Source: CBDVAK01 sp965371945 (GTDB taxonomy: Bacteria > Pseudomonadota > Gammaproteobacteria > Competibacterales > JAHEDQ01). From it: a DNA stretch of 12,773 bases. A program made the translations under genes and the position numbers. The stretch is taken from NCBI GenBank assembly GCA_965371945.1, contig CBDVAK010000078.1:1-12773 (forward strand), read 5' to 3'. Positions 1-7,050 of this stretch are shown here, piece by piece. The notes below the pieces were generated by a model that was given only the letters and a program-made list of their open reading frames with translations, was not told the DNA's origin and did no database searches. Numbering within the stretch: position 1 is the stretch's first letter; every line of letters starts with the position of its first letter.

Positions 1-45
1 GAGAACAATGCCATGAAGAAGATCCGCGGCAGCCTGGAAGCTTAA
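1..45 (+). CDS. C-terminal end of an unidentified gene (partial)
   Basis: The first 45 bases read in frame 1 as fourteen codons, ending in residues MKKIRGSLEA, followed by a TAA stop. The open frame reaches the window edge and a strong palindrome follows ten bases after the stop, as expected for the end of a real gene. The tail is too short to identify a family. It converges on ccoS; fnr/anr-type regulators or hemN often lie near ccoS in other genomes, but nothing here supports either one. Confidence 0.55.
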   Translation, partial: ENNAMKKIRGSLEA

Positions 46-54
46 GGCGATTTC

Positions 55-80
55 TATACCCACGGCATGCCGTGGGTATA
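55..80. terminator. Perfect 26-bp palindrome between convergent genes
   Basis: Two 13-base arms, TATACCCACGGCA and TGCCGTGGGTATA, match perfectly with no spacer, giving an RNA stem of about 11 bp closed by a CATG loop in either direction. It lies between the stop of the plus-strand gene (45) and the ccoS stop (112), where a bidirectional terminator is expected. Neither side has a clear run of U: the plus-strand RNA continues AUCAACAAAACG. It may therefore need Rho, or act as a 3' end stabiliser. A dimeric protein-binding site is also possible. Confidence 0.6.
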
Positions 81-111
81 TCAACAAAACGGGCCGGCGG
101 GGCGAGTCGAA

Positions 112-306
112 TCAGCCGACTCTCCGGTCGCGCTTTTCCTCGCCGGGTGGCGGCGGAATCAAAGGATCATCGTCATCCATCAAAATCCGGTGGGCAGGGC
201 CTTCCAGGTCGTCGAACTGGCCGTTCCTGACCGACCACACAAAAAAGCCGACCGCCAGGGCCATGAGGATCAGTCCCAGAGGAATCAACATATAGAGTAT
301 GGTCAT
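112..306 (-). CDS. ccoS: CcoS, cbb3-type oxidase maturation protein
   Basis: This 64-residue protein has one N-terminal membrane helix (about residues 4-25, rich in I, L, V and F), followed by SVRNGQFDDLEGPAHRILMD, which matches the CcoS/FixS signature, and an acidic, proline-rich tail (DDDDPLIPPPP). In the characterised family, CcoS is needed for cofactor insertion during cbb3 oxidase maturation and usually follows ccoI. Here it is the last gene of the assembly operon, 78 nt downstream of ccoI. The chosen ATG gives the usual family length; the ribosome binding site ahead of it is weak, so coupling or a start at Met6 is possible. No ccoN, ccoO, ccoP, ccoG or ccoH is in the window. Confidence 0.92.
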   Translation of the reverse strand: MTILYMLIPLGLILMALAVGFFVWSVRNGQFDDLEGPAHRILMDDDDPLIPPPPGEEKRDRRVG

Positions 307-384
307 GGGTAAGTTCTCGATAGTCCGGGGTGTTGGCCACCGTGACGGTAAGTGCCCAATAAGTCGGGGCAGTGTGGGTACGGG

Positions 385-2895
385 TCATGGCACCCGATTT
401 TCATCGCCAGCAGCTTTCCGCAGCCGCAATGCGTTGAGCACCACCAGCAGCGAACTCAGTGACATGCCGATGGCCGCCATCCACGGGCGTACCCAACCGG
501 TCGCCGCCAACGGCAATGCCAAGGCATTGTAACCCAAGGCCCAGACGAGGTTCTGTCTGATCACCGCCAGCGTCTGCCGCGCCACCCGCACGCCCACCAC
601 CAGCGCGCCCAAATTGTCCGAAAACAGCACCATATCGGCGGCAGCCTGCGCCACACGGGTACCTCCCGCCATCGCGATGGATACTTCGGCTCCGGCCAGC
701 ACCGGGCCGTCGTTGATACCATCGCCGACCATGGCGACCACCGCTCCCTGCCGCTGCAAGGCTCTGACCTGTTCCAGTTTGTCTGCCGGCAACAGGCCGC
801 CAGTCGCCTTCACAATGCCGATTTGACCGGCGACGGCCTCGACCACGCGGGGATGATCACCGCTCAGCAGCACAATCCGCAAGCCCAGGTCCTGCAAGGC
901 GGCCACCGCGTCCACGGCCTGCGGACGGATACGGTCTTCCAGAATCAGACCGGCCAACGGTCCATCTTCATCACCAAGCCACACCGTTGCATTGCCGAAG
1001 TCCTCGCGGGACCGGCCAGCACTCATCGCGGCTACGAATTGCGGATTACCGAGCCGGTACCGCATGGTACCGACCAAGCCCTCGATGCCCTGTCCCGGAA
1101 CATTGCGGATCTGCCTGGCCGGCAGCGATACAGCGGACGCCGCGGCGATGATGGCGTCCGCGGCCGGGTGCTCCGAACTGCTCTCCAGTGCCGCCGCGAT
1201 CTGCAAGGCACGCGCCCTGTCGCAACGCCGGCTGGTGATCACTTCGGTCAGCCGCAGGCGGCCCTCGGTGAGGGTGCCGGTCTTATCGAACACCATATGG
1301 CTGGCCCGCGCCAGTGTTTCCAGAGCATGACCGCGGGTGGTCAACAAACCCAGACGGGTCAGTGCCCCGGTCGCGGTGGTAACTGCCGCGGGCGTGGCCA
1401 GTGACAACGCACAGGGGCAAGTCACCACCAGTACCGAAAGTGTCACCCAGAGGGCGTCGGCCGGTTTTGTGTTCAGCCACCAGATAGCCACCACAGCCGC
1501 CAGCAGCAACACTCCCGCCACGAACCAGCCCGCCACGCGCTCCGCCAGCGCTGCGATCCGCGGTCGCTCGCTCTGAGCGCGTTCCAGCAGTCGGACGATG
1601 GACGACAGCACCGTATCCGGACCGACCTGCTCGACCGTCATCAGCAGCGGGCTCTCCAGGTTGACCGAGCCACCCACCAGGCGGTCTCCCGGCGACTTCG
1701 CAACCGCAGTGCTTTCTCCGCTCAACAACGATTCATCGATGCTGCTGAGGCCCTCCACAACGACACCATCCGCCGGCACGTTGTCACCCGGGCGAATCCG
1801 CACCTGGTCGCCACGACGCAGTTCCGCCACCGCCACCAGTTCCTCGCCAGCGGCACCGATGCGGCGAGCCATGGCGGGCAGCATACCGACCAGCTGTTCA
1901 CTGACCCGGCCAGCCTGATGCCGAGCGCCGAGTTCGAGAAAACGCCCGGCCAGCAGAAAAAAGGTAAACATGGTCACCGAATCGAAGTACACCTCGCGGC
2001 CACCGCTGACGGTGGACCAGATGCTGGCGCCGAGCGCAAGCCCGATAGCGAGCGAGACGGGTACATCCATACCGAGACGGCGCCGGCGCAGGTCCCGCCA
2101 GGCGGAAATGAAAAAAGTCTGCCCGGAATAGATCACCACCGGCAGCGTGACCACCAGACTGGCCCAACGCAGAAAATCCCGCATCCCGCTATCCATGCCC
2201 TGGTAACCACCGGCATAGAGGGCCACCGCAAGCATCATGACCTGCATGGCACCGAATCCGGCCACCGCCAGCCTGCGCAATGCTCGCGAGCGCTCATCCT
2301 GATACAGGGCCTGTTGCCGCTGTGGATCGAACGGGTGGGCAAGATAGCCAATCGCGGCGATCGACTTGAGAACCTCGCTTAGCTGAATACGCTCGGGATC
2401 CCAGCGCAGCGACGCTCTGTGGGTGGAGTAGTTGACCTGGAAGTCGATCACGCCCGGCAGGCTTCTGACATGGCGTTCGTTGAGCCACACGCAGGCGGCA
2501 CAGACGATACCCTCGAGGATCAAAGCGGCCTCGCGGACCCGATCGCCATCCCGGCGCACGAAGTCCTGTTGCAGATCCTCGCGATCGTAGAGCTCGAACT
2601 CACGGAGCTGGGCCGGTATCAGATCGGCGCTGGTGCGGGCATTGCTGGTGCGATGCTGGTAGAAATCGGTGAGCCCGGCATCGACGATGGCTTGTGCCAC
2701 AGCTTGACAGCCATGGCAACACATCGGTCGGTCTACCCCCTCGACACGGACTTCAAACGTTGTCCCCGGGGGCACCGGCAAACCACAGTGGTAACAGTTT
2801 TCGCGGCCTTTGGTACCGCCATCGACCGGGCCAGCCCGCGACCCGGCAGCATCCGCCACGGGATTCCCGTGAGCCTGCCCGGACCCGCCAGGCAC
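385..2895 (-). CDS. ccoI: CcoI/FixI-type copper-transporting P1B ATPase
   Basis: This is an 836-residue heavy-metal P-type ATPase. In order it shows an N-terminal cysteine cluster (C34xxC37, then C59-C60xxC63), a heavy-metal-associated domain with C132AAC135, membrane helices from about 210, the actuator motif SGES (392-395), the membrane metal motif CPC (493-495), the phosphorylation motif DKTGT (537-541), the HP motif (576-577) and GDGIND (724-729). The extra N-terminal cysteine domain and length fit the CcoI/FixI (CopA2) group, which in known systems exports Cu(I) slowly for oxidase assembly, not for copper resistance. The GTG start directly follows the ctaB stop (TGAGTG), suggesting coupled translation. 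Residues 1-30 are low in complexity and probably not conserved; no convincing downstream ATG was found, so the true start is uncertain. Its position in a caa3 assembly operon is unusual. Confidence 0.93.
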   Translation of the reverse strand: MPGGSGQAHGNPVADAAGSRAGPVDGGTKGRENCYHCGLPVPPGTTFEVRVEGVDRPMCCHGCQAVAQAIVDAGLTDFYQHRTSNARTSADLIPAQLREFELYDREDLQQDFVRRDGDRVREAALILEGIVCAACVWLNERHVRSLPGVIDFQVNYSTHRASLRWDPERIQLSEVLKSIAAIGYLAHPFDPQRQQALYQDERSRALRRLAVAGFGAMQVMMLAVALYAGGYQGMDSGMRDFLRWASLVVTLPVVIYSGQTFFISAWRDLRRRRLGMDVPVSLAIGLALGASIWSTVSGGREVYFDSVTMFTFFLLAGRFLELGARHQAGRVSEQLVGMLPAMARRIGAAGEELVAVAELRRGDQVRIRPGDNVPADGVVVEGLSSIDESLLSGESTAVAKSPGDRLVGGSVNLESPLLMTVEQVGPDTVLSSIVRLLERAQSERPRIAALAERVAGWFVAGVLLLAAVVAIWWLNTKPADALWVTLSVLVVTCPCALSLATPAAVTTATGALTRLGLLTTRGHALETLARASHMVFDKTGTLTEGRLRLTEVITSRRCDRARALQIAAALESSSEHPAADAIIAAASAVSLPARQIRNVPGQGIEGLVGTMRYRLGNPQFVAAMSAGRSREDFGNATVWLGDEDGPLAGLILEDRIRPQAVDAVAALQDLGLRIVLLSGDHPRVVEAVAGQIGIVKATGGLLPADKLEQVRALQRQGAVVAMVGDGINDGPVLAGAEVSIAMAGGTRVAQAAADMVLFSDNLGALVVGVRVARQTLAVIRQNLVWALGYNALALPLAATGWVRPWMAAIGMSLSSLLVVLNALRLRKAAGDENRVP

Positions 2896-3798
2896 TCAGC
2901 TCAGCAGAAACTGCAGGTAGTGGTCGCCCATCAGCGCCGCAAACAGCACGAACAGATAGACGATAGAGTACAAAAACACCGGCATCGCCAGACGGTCGTC
3001 ATCAGCGATATACAGACGGGCCGCCATCCACACGAAGCGCAGCCCCAGCAACACCGCCACCGCGAGATAGACCCAGCCACTCATACCGATGGCGAAAGGC
3101 AACAAGGTCACCGCCAACAGTACCAGGGTGTACAACAGTATCTGCAAACGGGTGAACCGCGGCCCGTGGGTCACCGGCAACATGGGGATTCCGGCGCGCG
3201 CATAGTCTTCGCGCCGATGCAGCGCCAGCGCCCAGAAATGAGGGGGTGTCCACACGAAGATGATCAGAAACAGCAGCAGTGCGCCCGGCTCGATGTGTCC
3301 GGTGACCGCCACCCAGCCCAGCAATGGTGGTGCAGCGCCCGCGGCGCCGCCGATGACGATGTTCTGTGGCGTCGCGCGCTTCAGGTACATCGTGTAGACC
3401 ACGGCATAACCGATCAGCGAAGCCAGGGTCAGCAAGGCGGTGAGCAGGTTGGTAAAAGTCAGCAGCAGGGCCACACCGGATGCACACAACAAAGCGGCGA
3501 ACAGCAATGCGTGGTGACGATCGAGATGACCGCTGGGCAGAGGTCGCCCACGGGTTCTCGCCATCACCGCATCGATACGTTGATCGACCAGATGATTGAT
3601 GGCGGCAGCGGCACCCGCGACCAGCGCGATCCCCAGCGAACCGAACAACAAGACGGCCCAGGGAACCATGGCCGGTCGCGCCAGAAACATGCCGACCATG
3701 GCGGTAAAGGTGATCAGGGAAACCACCTTGGGTTTGGCCAGTTCGAAATAATCGCGCCACTGCGCGAACAGCCCCGCGCGCAACGCCTGACCCGTCAT
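2896..3798 (-). CDS. ctaB: Protoheme IX farnesyltransferase (heme O synthase)
   Basis: This 300-residue UbiA-family prenyltransferase transfers a farnesyl group from farnesyl diphosphate to protoheme IX, giving heme O in the inner membrane. It begins with the typical YFELAKPKVVSLITFTAM segment. It carries the first Asp-rich motif N68xxxD72QRID76 followed by RTRGRPLPSG, the cytoplasmic loop YLKRATPQNIVIGGAAGAAPP, and the later HFWALALHRREDY segment. About nine hydrophobic helices span the length, which is normal for CtaB. The ATG is preceded by GGAGG at six bases, a strong ribosome binding site. The gene is preceded by a 171-nt gap where ctaA is usual and abuts ccoI directly. Heme O is the substrate of CtaA, which is not encoded in this window. 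Confidence 0.96.
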   Translation of the reverse strand: MTGQALRAGLFAQWRDYFELAKPKVVSLITFTAMVGMFLARPAMVPWAVLLFGSLGIALVAGAAAAINHLVDQRIDAVMARTRGRPLPSGHLDRHHALLFAALLCASGVALLLTFTNLLTALLTLASLIGYAVVYTMYLKRATPQNIVIGGAAGAAPPLLGWVAVTGHIEPGALLLFLIIFVWTPPHFWALALHRREDYARAGIPMLPVTHGPRFTRLQILLYTLVLLAVTLLPFAIGMSGWVYLAVAVLLGLRFVWMAARLYIADDDRLAMPVFLYSIVYLFVLFAALMGDHYLQFLLS

Positions 3799-3969
3799 TG
3801 CGGACCTCCGGTACGGTTGCGGCTACCGTCCATGCAAACCTGTTTCCGACTCACCACCATCGCGCCCCACCGGGAATCCGCACTTCCAATACCAGCCGAT
3901 TACGATAGCCGAATGCCTCGGCCCGATACAAGGCCGGCAACAACGCAGCGGTCGCCTCCATGGGCCTGG
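3799..3969 (-). other. 171-nt gap at the usual ctaA position
   Basis: The space between the SCO-like gene and ctaB is the largest in an otherwise tight assembly operon. In the Pseudomonas-type arrangement the heme A synthase gene ctaA lies here, but 171 nt cannot hold that roughly 350-residue protein. One minus-strand short frame (3961 to 3851, 36 codons from ATG, beginning MEATAALLPALYRAEAFGYR) starts 8 nt after the preceding stop, but I see no resemblance to CtaA and no good ribosome binding site. No clear hairpin or promoter was seen apart from the ctaB ribosome binding site at the left end. Confidence 0.5.
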
Positions 3970-4563
3970 TCAACCGATCTCGGACCACTTCAGCAGCCTC
4001 TGCAAGTCCTTGAGCATACCCCGGGGCTGATAGTCGTCGGGATAGCGCATCATCAGGTTGCCAAGCGGGTCAACCATCAGGATGGTACCGGTCTGGTTCA
4101 GGTCTCCGGTGACCGGTCCCTGCAATATCCGCAGATCGGGGTGCGCATCCAGTGCTGCCGCCGGCAACCCGGTCTGTGCGGCGACCAGCAGCACCCTCTG
4201 CACACGGTCGATATCCTTGCCGACGGCCAGACGCACCTGCCGGGTGTCGTAGAGTTGCTGTCGACAGCGCGGGTTACAGGTCTGGCCCGCCACCACCACG
4301 ATGGTCCACTGTCCGGTGAGCAACGCCCCCGTGACTGCATCACCCTGGCGGTCGTGCAACACGAAGCCGGAGACATCGACCGTCGGTACGATCAATTCAC
4401 CGTGATTGACCGTGCTGCCGGGGCGCCAACCACTGTTGAACAGCCACACCGCGGTTCCCAGTGGCACCGCGAACAAAAAGAATATCGCCACCATGGACCA
4501 CCTGGCCCGGCGCCGCGCCACCCTGGTACCCGGTTGTCCACCGACCGCCGCCACCTGTGTCAT
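3970..4563 (-). CDS. SCO-like thioredoxin-fold cytochrome oxidase assembly membrane protein
   Basis: The 197-residue product has an Arg-rich N-terminus, one membrane helix (about residues 23-42), then a periplasmic domain with a TCNPRC segment placing C96xxxC100 where SCO1/SenC proteins bind copper. Near the C-terminus, MVDPLGNLMMRY resembles the SCO strand-turn with DPxG. The His that is the third copper ligand in SCO proteins would fall at about Q157 by my alignment, so copper binding may differ. The gene matches the small membrane protein commonly found between SURF1 and ctaA in gammaproteobacterial cox loci. The ATG at 4563 was chosen because it forms an ATGA overlap with the SURF1 stop and has GGAGAGG just upstream; the frame is open for 23 more codons upstream, but these lie inside SURF1. 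A role in copper or thiol chemistry on CoxB or CoxA is inferred. Confidence 0.8.
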   Translation of the reverse strand: MTQVAAVGGQPGTRVARRRARWSMVAIFFLFAVPLGTAVWLFNSGWRPGSTVNHGELIVPTVDVSGFVLHDRQGDAVTGALLTGQWTIVVVAGQTCNPRCRQQLYDTRQVRLAVGKDIDRVQRVLLVAAQTGLPAAALDAHPDLRILQGPVTGDLNQTGTILMVDPLGNLMMRYPDDYQPRGMLKDLQRLLKWSEIG

Positions 4564-5270
4564 CCCCTCTCCAGTCTGGACGTGTTGACCACAACAAAGA
4601 TCACCAGCAACGCAAACGCCAGCGAGAACCATTGCAGCGCGTAGCCCAGATGTCGCTGCGGGCCGAATCCAGGCAACGCCACCGGCAAGGCCTGATCCGC
4701 AGCCACCAGTACCAGCGGCAGTACCGGCTCACCCAAACGCTGCTCCACTTCCAGGGCATCGAACTCCAGCAGCACCAGCGGCCAGCCGTCTGCCACCACT
4801 ATGCTGTCGCCGAGTTGCAATCCGGGCCGGGCCGGGCGGTCCAGTACGCCTTGCTGTCGCAATAGTCCAATCGGCACCCTGGTGACAGGCCACGAACGGC
4901 GATCGCTGCCTACCGCCAACCAGCCACGGTTCACCAACAGCACGCCCTGCCCACCCGCAAGCCGCAGCGGCGACAACTGCGTGTACCCTGCCACGCCATC
5001 CCGAATCTGATTGTCCAGCAGCACATCATGATCCCGAATATATTCACCCATCACTGCGACGCGCCGAAAGCGCTGCTGCAGGTCGGCTTGCAAGTTCGCG
5101 GCATCAAGTACCGGCATCGCCCGGCGCTCCTGCAACTGATCCACCAGATCCCGCTTCTGATCCGCCCGCTGCAATTGCCACAACCCCAACGCAAACAGCA
5201 CCGGCAGCAGCACCGTGACCGCCAGAGTGGGTATCAACGCAGGCCGCAGGCGGTAGGGGCCAATGTTCAT
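4560..5270 (-). CDS. SURF1 family cytochrome c oxidase assembly protein
   Basis: This 236-residue protein has the SURF1 plan: an N-terminal membrane helix (about 11-30) running into GLWQLQRADQKRDL, a periplasmic region with GEYIRDHDVLLDNQ (75-88) and LLVNRGWLAVG (111-121), and a C-terminal helix beginning HLGYALQWFSLA (207-218). In bacteria with aa3 oxidases, SURF1 (Shy1) assists heme a insertion into subunit I; Paracoccus Surf1 proteins bind heme. It opens the assembly operon, diverging from the DUF2909 gene 87 bp away, and overlaps the next gene by ATGA. The ATG is the only good candidate near the family's usual N-terminus, although its ribosome binding site is weak. Confidence 0.93.
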   Translation of the reverse strand: MNIGPYRLRPALIPTLAVTVLLPVLFALGLWQLQRADQKRDLVDQLQERRAMPVLDAANLQADLQQRFRRVAVMGEYIRDHDVLLDNQIRDGVAGYTQLSPLRLAGGQGVLLVNRGWLAVGSDRRSWPVTRVPIGLLRQQGVLDRPARPGLQLGDSIVVADGWPLVLLEFDALEVEQRLGEPVLPLVLVAADQALPVALPGFGPQRHLGYALQWFSLAFALLVIFVVVNTSRLERG

Positions 5271-5357
5271 GGATACGTCGAGCGCTCCGCAACCTCGGCT
5301 GTATAGGCATCGCAGACGGGTATACTGACACCCCTGTCACGGCTGGAGATCCGGTAA
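5271..5357. promoter_or_regulatory. Divergent promoter region between SURF1 and the DUF2909 gene
   Basis: The 87-bp spacer must promote transcription both ways. On the plus strand TATACT (5321-5326) is a good -10 candidate, with GGAG ten bases before the DUF2909 ATG. On the minus strand TATACA (5305-5300) is a candidate -10 for SURF1. I see no strong -35 for either. A TGACA-CCCC-TGTCA inverted repeat (5326-5339) touches the plus-strand -10 and could be an operator or a leader hairpin. The assignment rests on position and hexamers only. Confidence 0.35.
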
Positions 5358-5600
5358 ATGTTCAAGTTGATCATCGTCGTGCTACTGGTGGTCATATTGG
5401 TCAGCCTGGCGGCAAGCATGCTGTTCCTGATTCGTGATCATGGCAGCAGCAAACGTCCGGTCATGGCACTGACGATACGAATTGCTCTCTCGCTACTGCT
5501 TTTCGCCTTGCTGCTGGTGGGCTATTTCACAGGTGCCCTGCGACCTCACGGACTGCTGCCGACACCCGGCACCCAATCATCGATGCCTCAGAGCCAGTAG
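5358..5600 (+). CDS. DUF2909 twin-membrane-segment protein
   Basis: The 80-residue protein has two hydrophobic helices: about residues 3-25 (KLIIVVLLVVILVSLAASML) and about 41-62 (IRIALSLLLFALLLVGYF). They are separated by a charged loop, RDHGSSKRP, and followed by a short polar tail. Size, two-helix plan and position match the DUF2909 family found beside cox genes in gammaproteobacteria. Its function is not established; a role in oxidase assembly or stability is inferred from the neighbourhood. It is the only plus-strand gene within the oxidase locus. Its last 13 bases overlap the end of coxC tail to tail, leaving no room for a terminator between them, and it diverges from SURF1. Confidence 0.8.
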   Translation: MFKLIIVVLLVVILVSLAASMLFLIRDHGSSKRPVMALTIRIALSLLLFALLLVGYFTGALRPHGLLPTPGTQSSMPQSQ

Positions 5601-6463
5601 ACAAAAATAAACAGTCCCAGCCAGACCACGTCGACGAAGTGCCAGTACCAGGCAGCGGCCTCGAAGGCAAAATGATCATGAGCGCTGAAATGTCCTTTGT
5701 GGGCGCGAACCAGCATCACAGTCAACATGATGACCCCGATGGTGACGTGCGCACCGTGGAAGCCGGTCAACATGTAGAAGGTCGATCCGTAGATTCCTGA
5801 TTCCATCGTCAGGTTCAATTCAGAGTACGCATGGATGTACTCATAAGCCTGCACACTGACAAACAGCAGGCCCAGAACGACAGTCGCCGCCAGGCCGATC
5901 TTCAGCTTGCTGCGGTTGTTTTCCTTCAACCCCCAATGGGCCCAGGTCACCGTCACGCCACTGGTCAACAATAACAGGGTATTGATGGCCGGCAGGCCCC
6001 AGGGTTGCATGTACTCGAAATCACCACCGACATCGCCCGGACCATTGGTCGGCCAGATCGCCTCGTACCCTGGCCACAGCACGGCATTGGTGGCGGCATT
6101 TGAGGATACCTCGCCACCCAGCCAGGGAATGGAGAAATCCCTGGCGTAGTACAGTGCTCCGAAAAAGGCGGCAAAAAACATGACCTCGGAAAAGATGAAC
6201 CAGCCCATGCCCCAGCGAAAGCTGCGGTCCACCTGCGCATTGTATTTCCCGGCCATACTCTCTTTGATGACGGTGCCGAACCAGCCGAACATCATCACCA
6301 CGACGGCGATGACACCGACCATGAACAGCGTGCTGCCGACACTATCGCCATTAAGCCATTTGGCGGCCCCGACAAAAGTGATAAACAACCCTACCGAGGC
6401 CGTGATCGGCCAATAGCTCCCGTGCGGCACGTAGTAGTGCCCATGCGCCTGACTGGAACTCAT
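5588..6463 (-). CDS. coxC: Cytochrome c oxidase subunit III
   Basis: The 291-residue membrane protein shows subunit III features: HGSYWPITASVGLFITFVGA near the N-terminus, RWGMGWFIFSEVMFFAAFFGA (84-104) with the conserved Glu in SEVMFF, FHGAHVTIG (235-243) and the C-terminal WYWHFVDVVWLGLFIFVYWL. A roughly 45-residue insert (about 108-155, with GGEVSSNAATNAVLWPGYEA) after the SEVMFF helix is typical of Pseudomonas-like subunit III. Subunit III supports subunit I stability and proton uptake. The ATG overlaps the ctaG stop as ATGA. The 3' end overlaps the opposing DUF2909 gene by 13 bp. Confidence 0.97.
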   Translation of the reverse strand: MSSSQAHGHYYVPHGSYWPITASVGLFITFVGAAKWLNGDSVGSTLFMVGVIAVVVMMFGWFGTVIKESMAGKYNAQVDRSFRWGMGWFIFSEVMFFAAFFGALYYARDFSIPWLGGEVSSNAATNAVLWPGYEAIWPTNGPGDVGGDFEYMQPWGLPAINTLLLLTSGVTVTWAHWGLKENNRSKLKIGLAATVVLGLLFVSVQAYEYIHAYSELNLTMESGIYGSTFYMLTGFHGAHVTIGVIMLTVMLVRAHKGHFSAHDHFAFEAAAWYWHFVDVVWLGLFIFVYWL

Positions 6464-7050
6464 GCTCCCTCACCCCCTGGGTTGCTACTGTCGACCGCTG
6501 TACTCGCGGCTTGATCCTGGAGTTCAAAAAATGTGTAGGACAAGGTTACCGTGTGGATGTCGGCCGGCAGATCGGGGTCCAGCGAAAACACCAGCGGCAT
6601 ATCACGCCCTTCACCGGCCAGGAATTCCTGGCGGGTAAAGCAGAAACACTCGGTTTTTCTGAAGTATCGGGCTGCCTGGCCTGGCGCCACACTCGGCACT
6701 GCCTGCGCCACCTGCGCCACCTCGCGCAGATTGCGTGCATAGAAGCTGACCTGCCGGGTCTCGCCTGGATGAACCTGCAGCCGGTCGACCTTGGGTCTGA
6801 ACTCCCATGGCACGCCGCCGTTCACCATCGCCACGAACTCGACCGTCACCAACCGCGCTCGATCCACACCGCCATCGGTTTCGACGGCCGGGCCGGCTGC
6901 CGGCTTACCGTTGAGGCCGGTCAGTTCACAGAGCACATCGTAGATCGGCACCATGGCAAAGCCGAACCCAAACATGGCCACCGTAACCAGCAACAGTTTC
7001 GAGACTGTGCGCAGGTTACCGTTTCGGGCTGCTGTTGTGTTTCCGGTCAC
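6460..7050 (-). CDS. ctaG: CtaG/Cox11 copper chaperone for CuB
   Basis: The protein is 196 residues with one N-terminal helix (about 17-36, SKLLLVTVAMFGFGFAMVPI) followed by YDVLCELTGLNGK. Its periplasmic domain carries PWEFRP (81-86) and the copper-binding pair in KTECFCF (C135, C137); C41 is the conserved cysteine just outside the membrane. Cox11/CtaG delivers copper to the CuB site of subunit I. The GTG at 7050 was chosen because it overlaps the stop of the upstream small gene (GTGA) and gives the normal family length; the frame stays open far upstream into coxA, but that extension is not CtaG-like. It ends in an ATGA overlap with coxC. Confidence 0.94.
   Translation of the reverse strand: MTGNTTAARNGNLRTVSKLLLVTVAMFGFGFAMVPIYDVLCELTGLNGKPAAGPAVETDGGVDRARLVTVEFVAMVNGGVPWEFRPKVDRLQVHPGETRQVSFYARNLREVAQVAQAVPSVAPGQAARYFRKTECFCFTRQEFLAGEGRDMPLVFSLDPDLPADIHTVTLSYTFFELQDQAASTAVDSSNPGGEGA

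Noticed and set aside
173..388. Minus-strand 71-codon frame whose ATG overlaps the ccoI stop as ATGA
   Set aside because: It runs out of frame through most of ccoS, shows no hydrophobic or conserved pattern, and ccoS is clearly real. The ATGA overlap is probably chance.
3851..3961. 36-codon minus-strand frame in the ctaA gap as a ctaA remnant
   Set aside because: It lacks the long hydrophobic helices and histidines of CtaA and has no good ribosome binding site; it is noted only within the gap entry.
2419..4644. A 741-codon open frame on the plus strand, antisense to ccoI, ctaB and the SCO-like gene
   Set aside because: Its product is rich in Gln, His, Arg and Pro with no domains, as expected from the antisense of high-GC genes, and all three genes beneath it have clear motifs.
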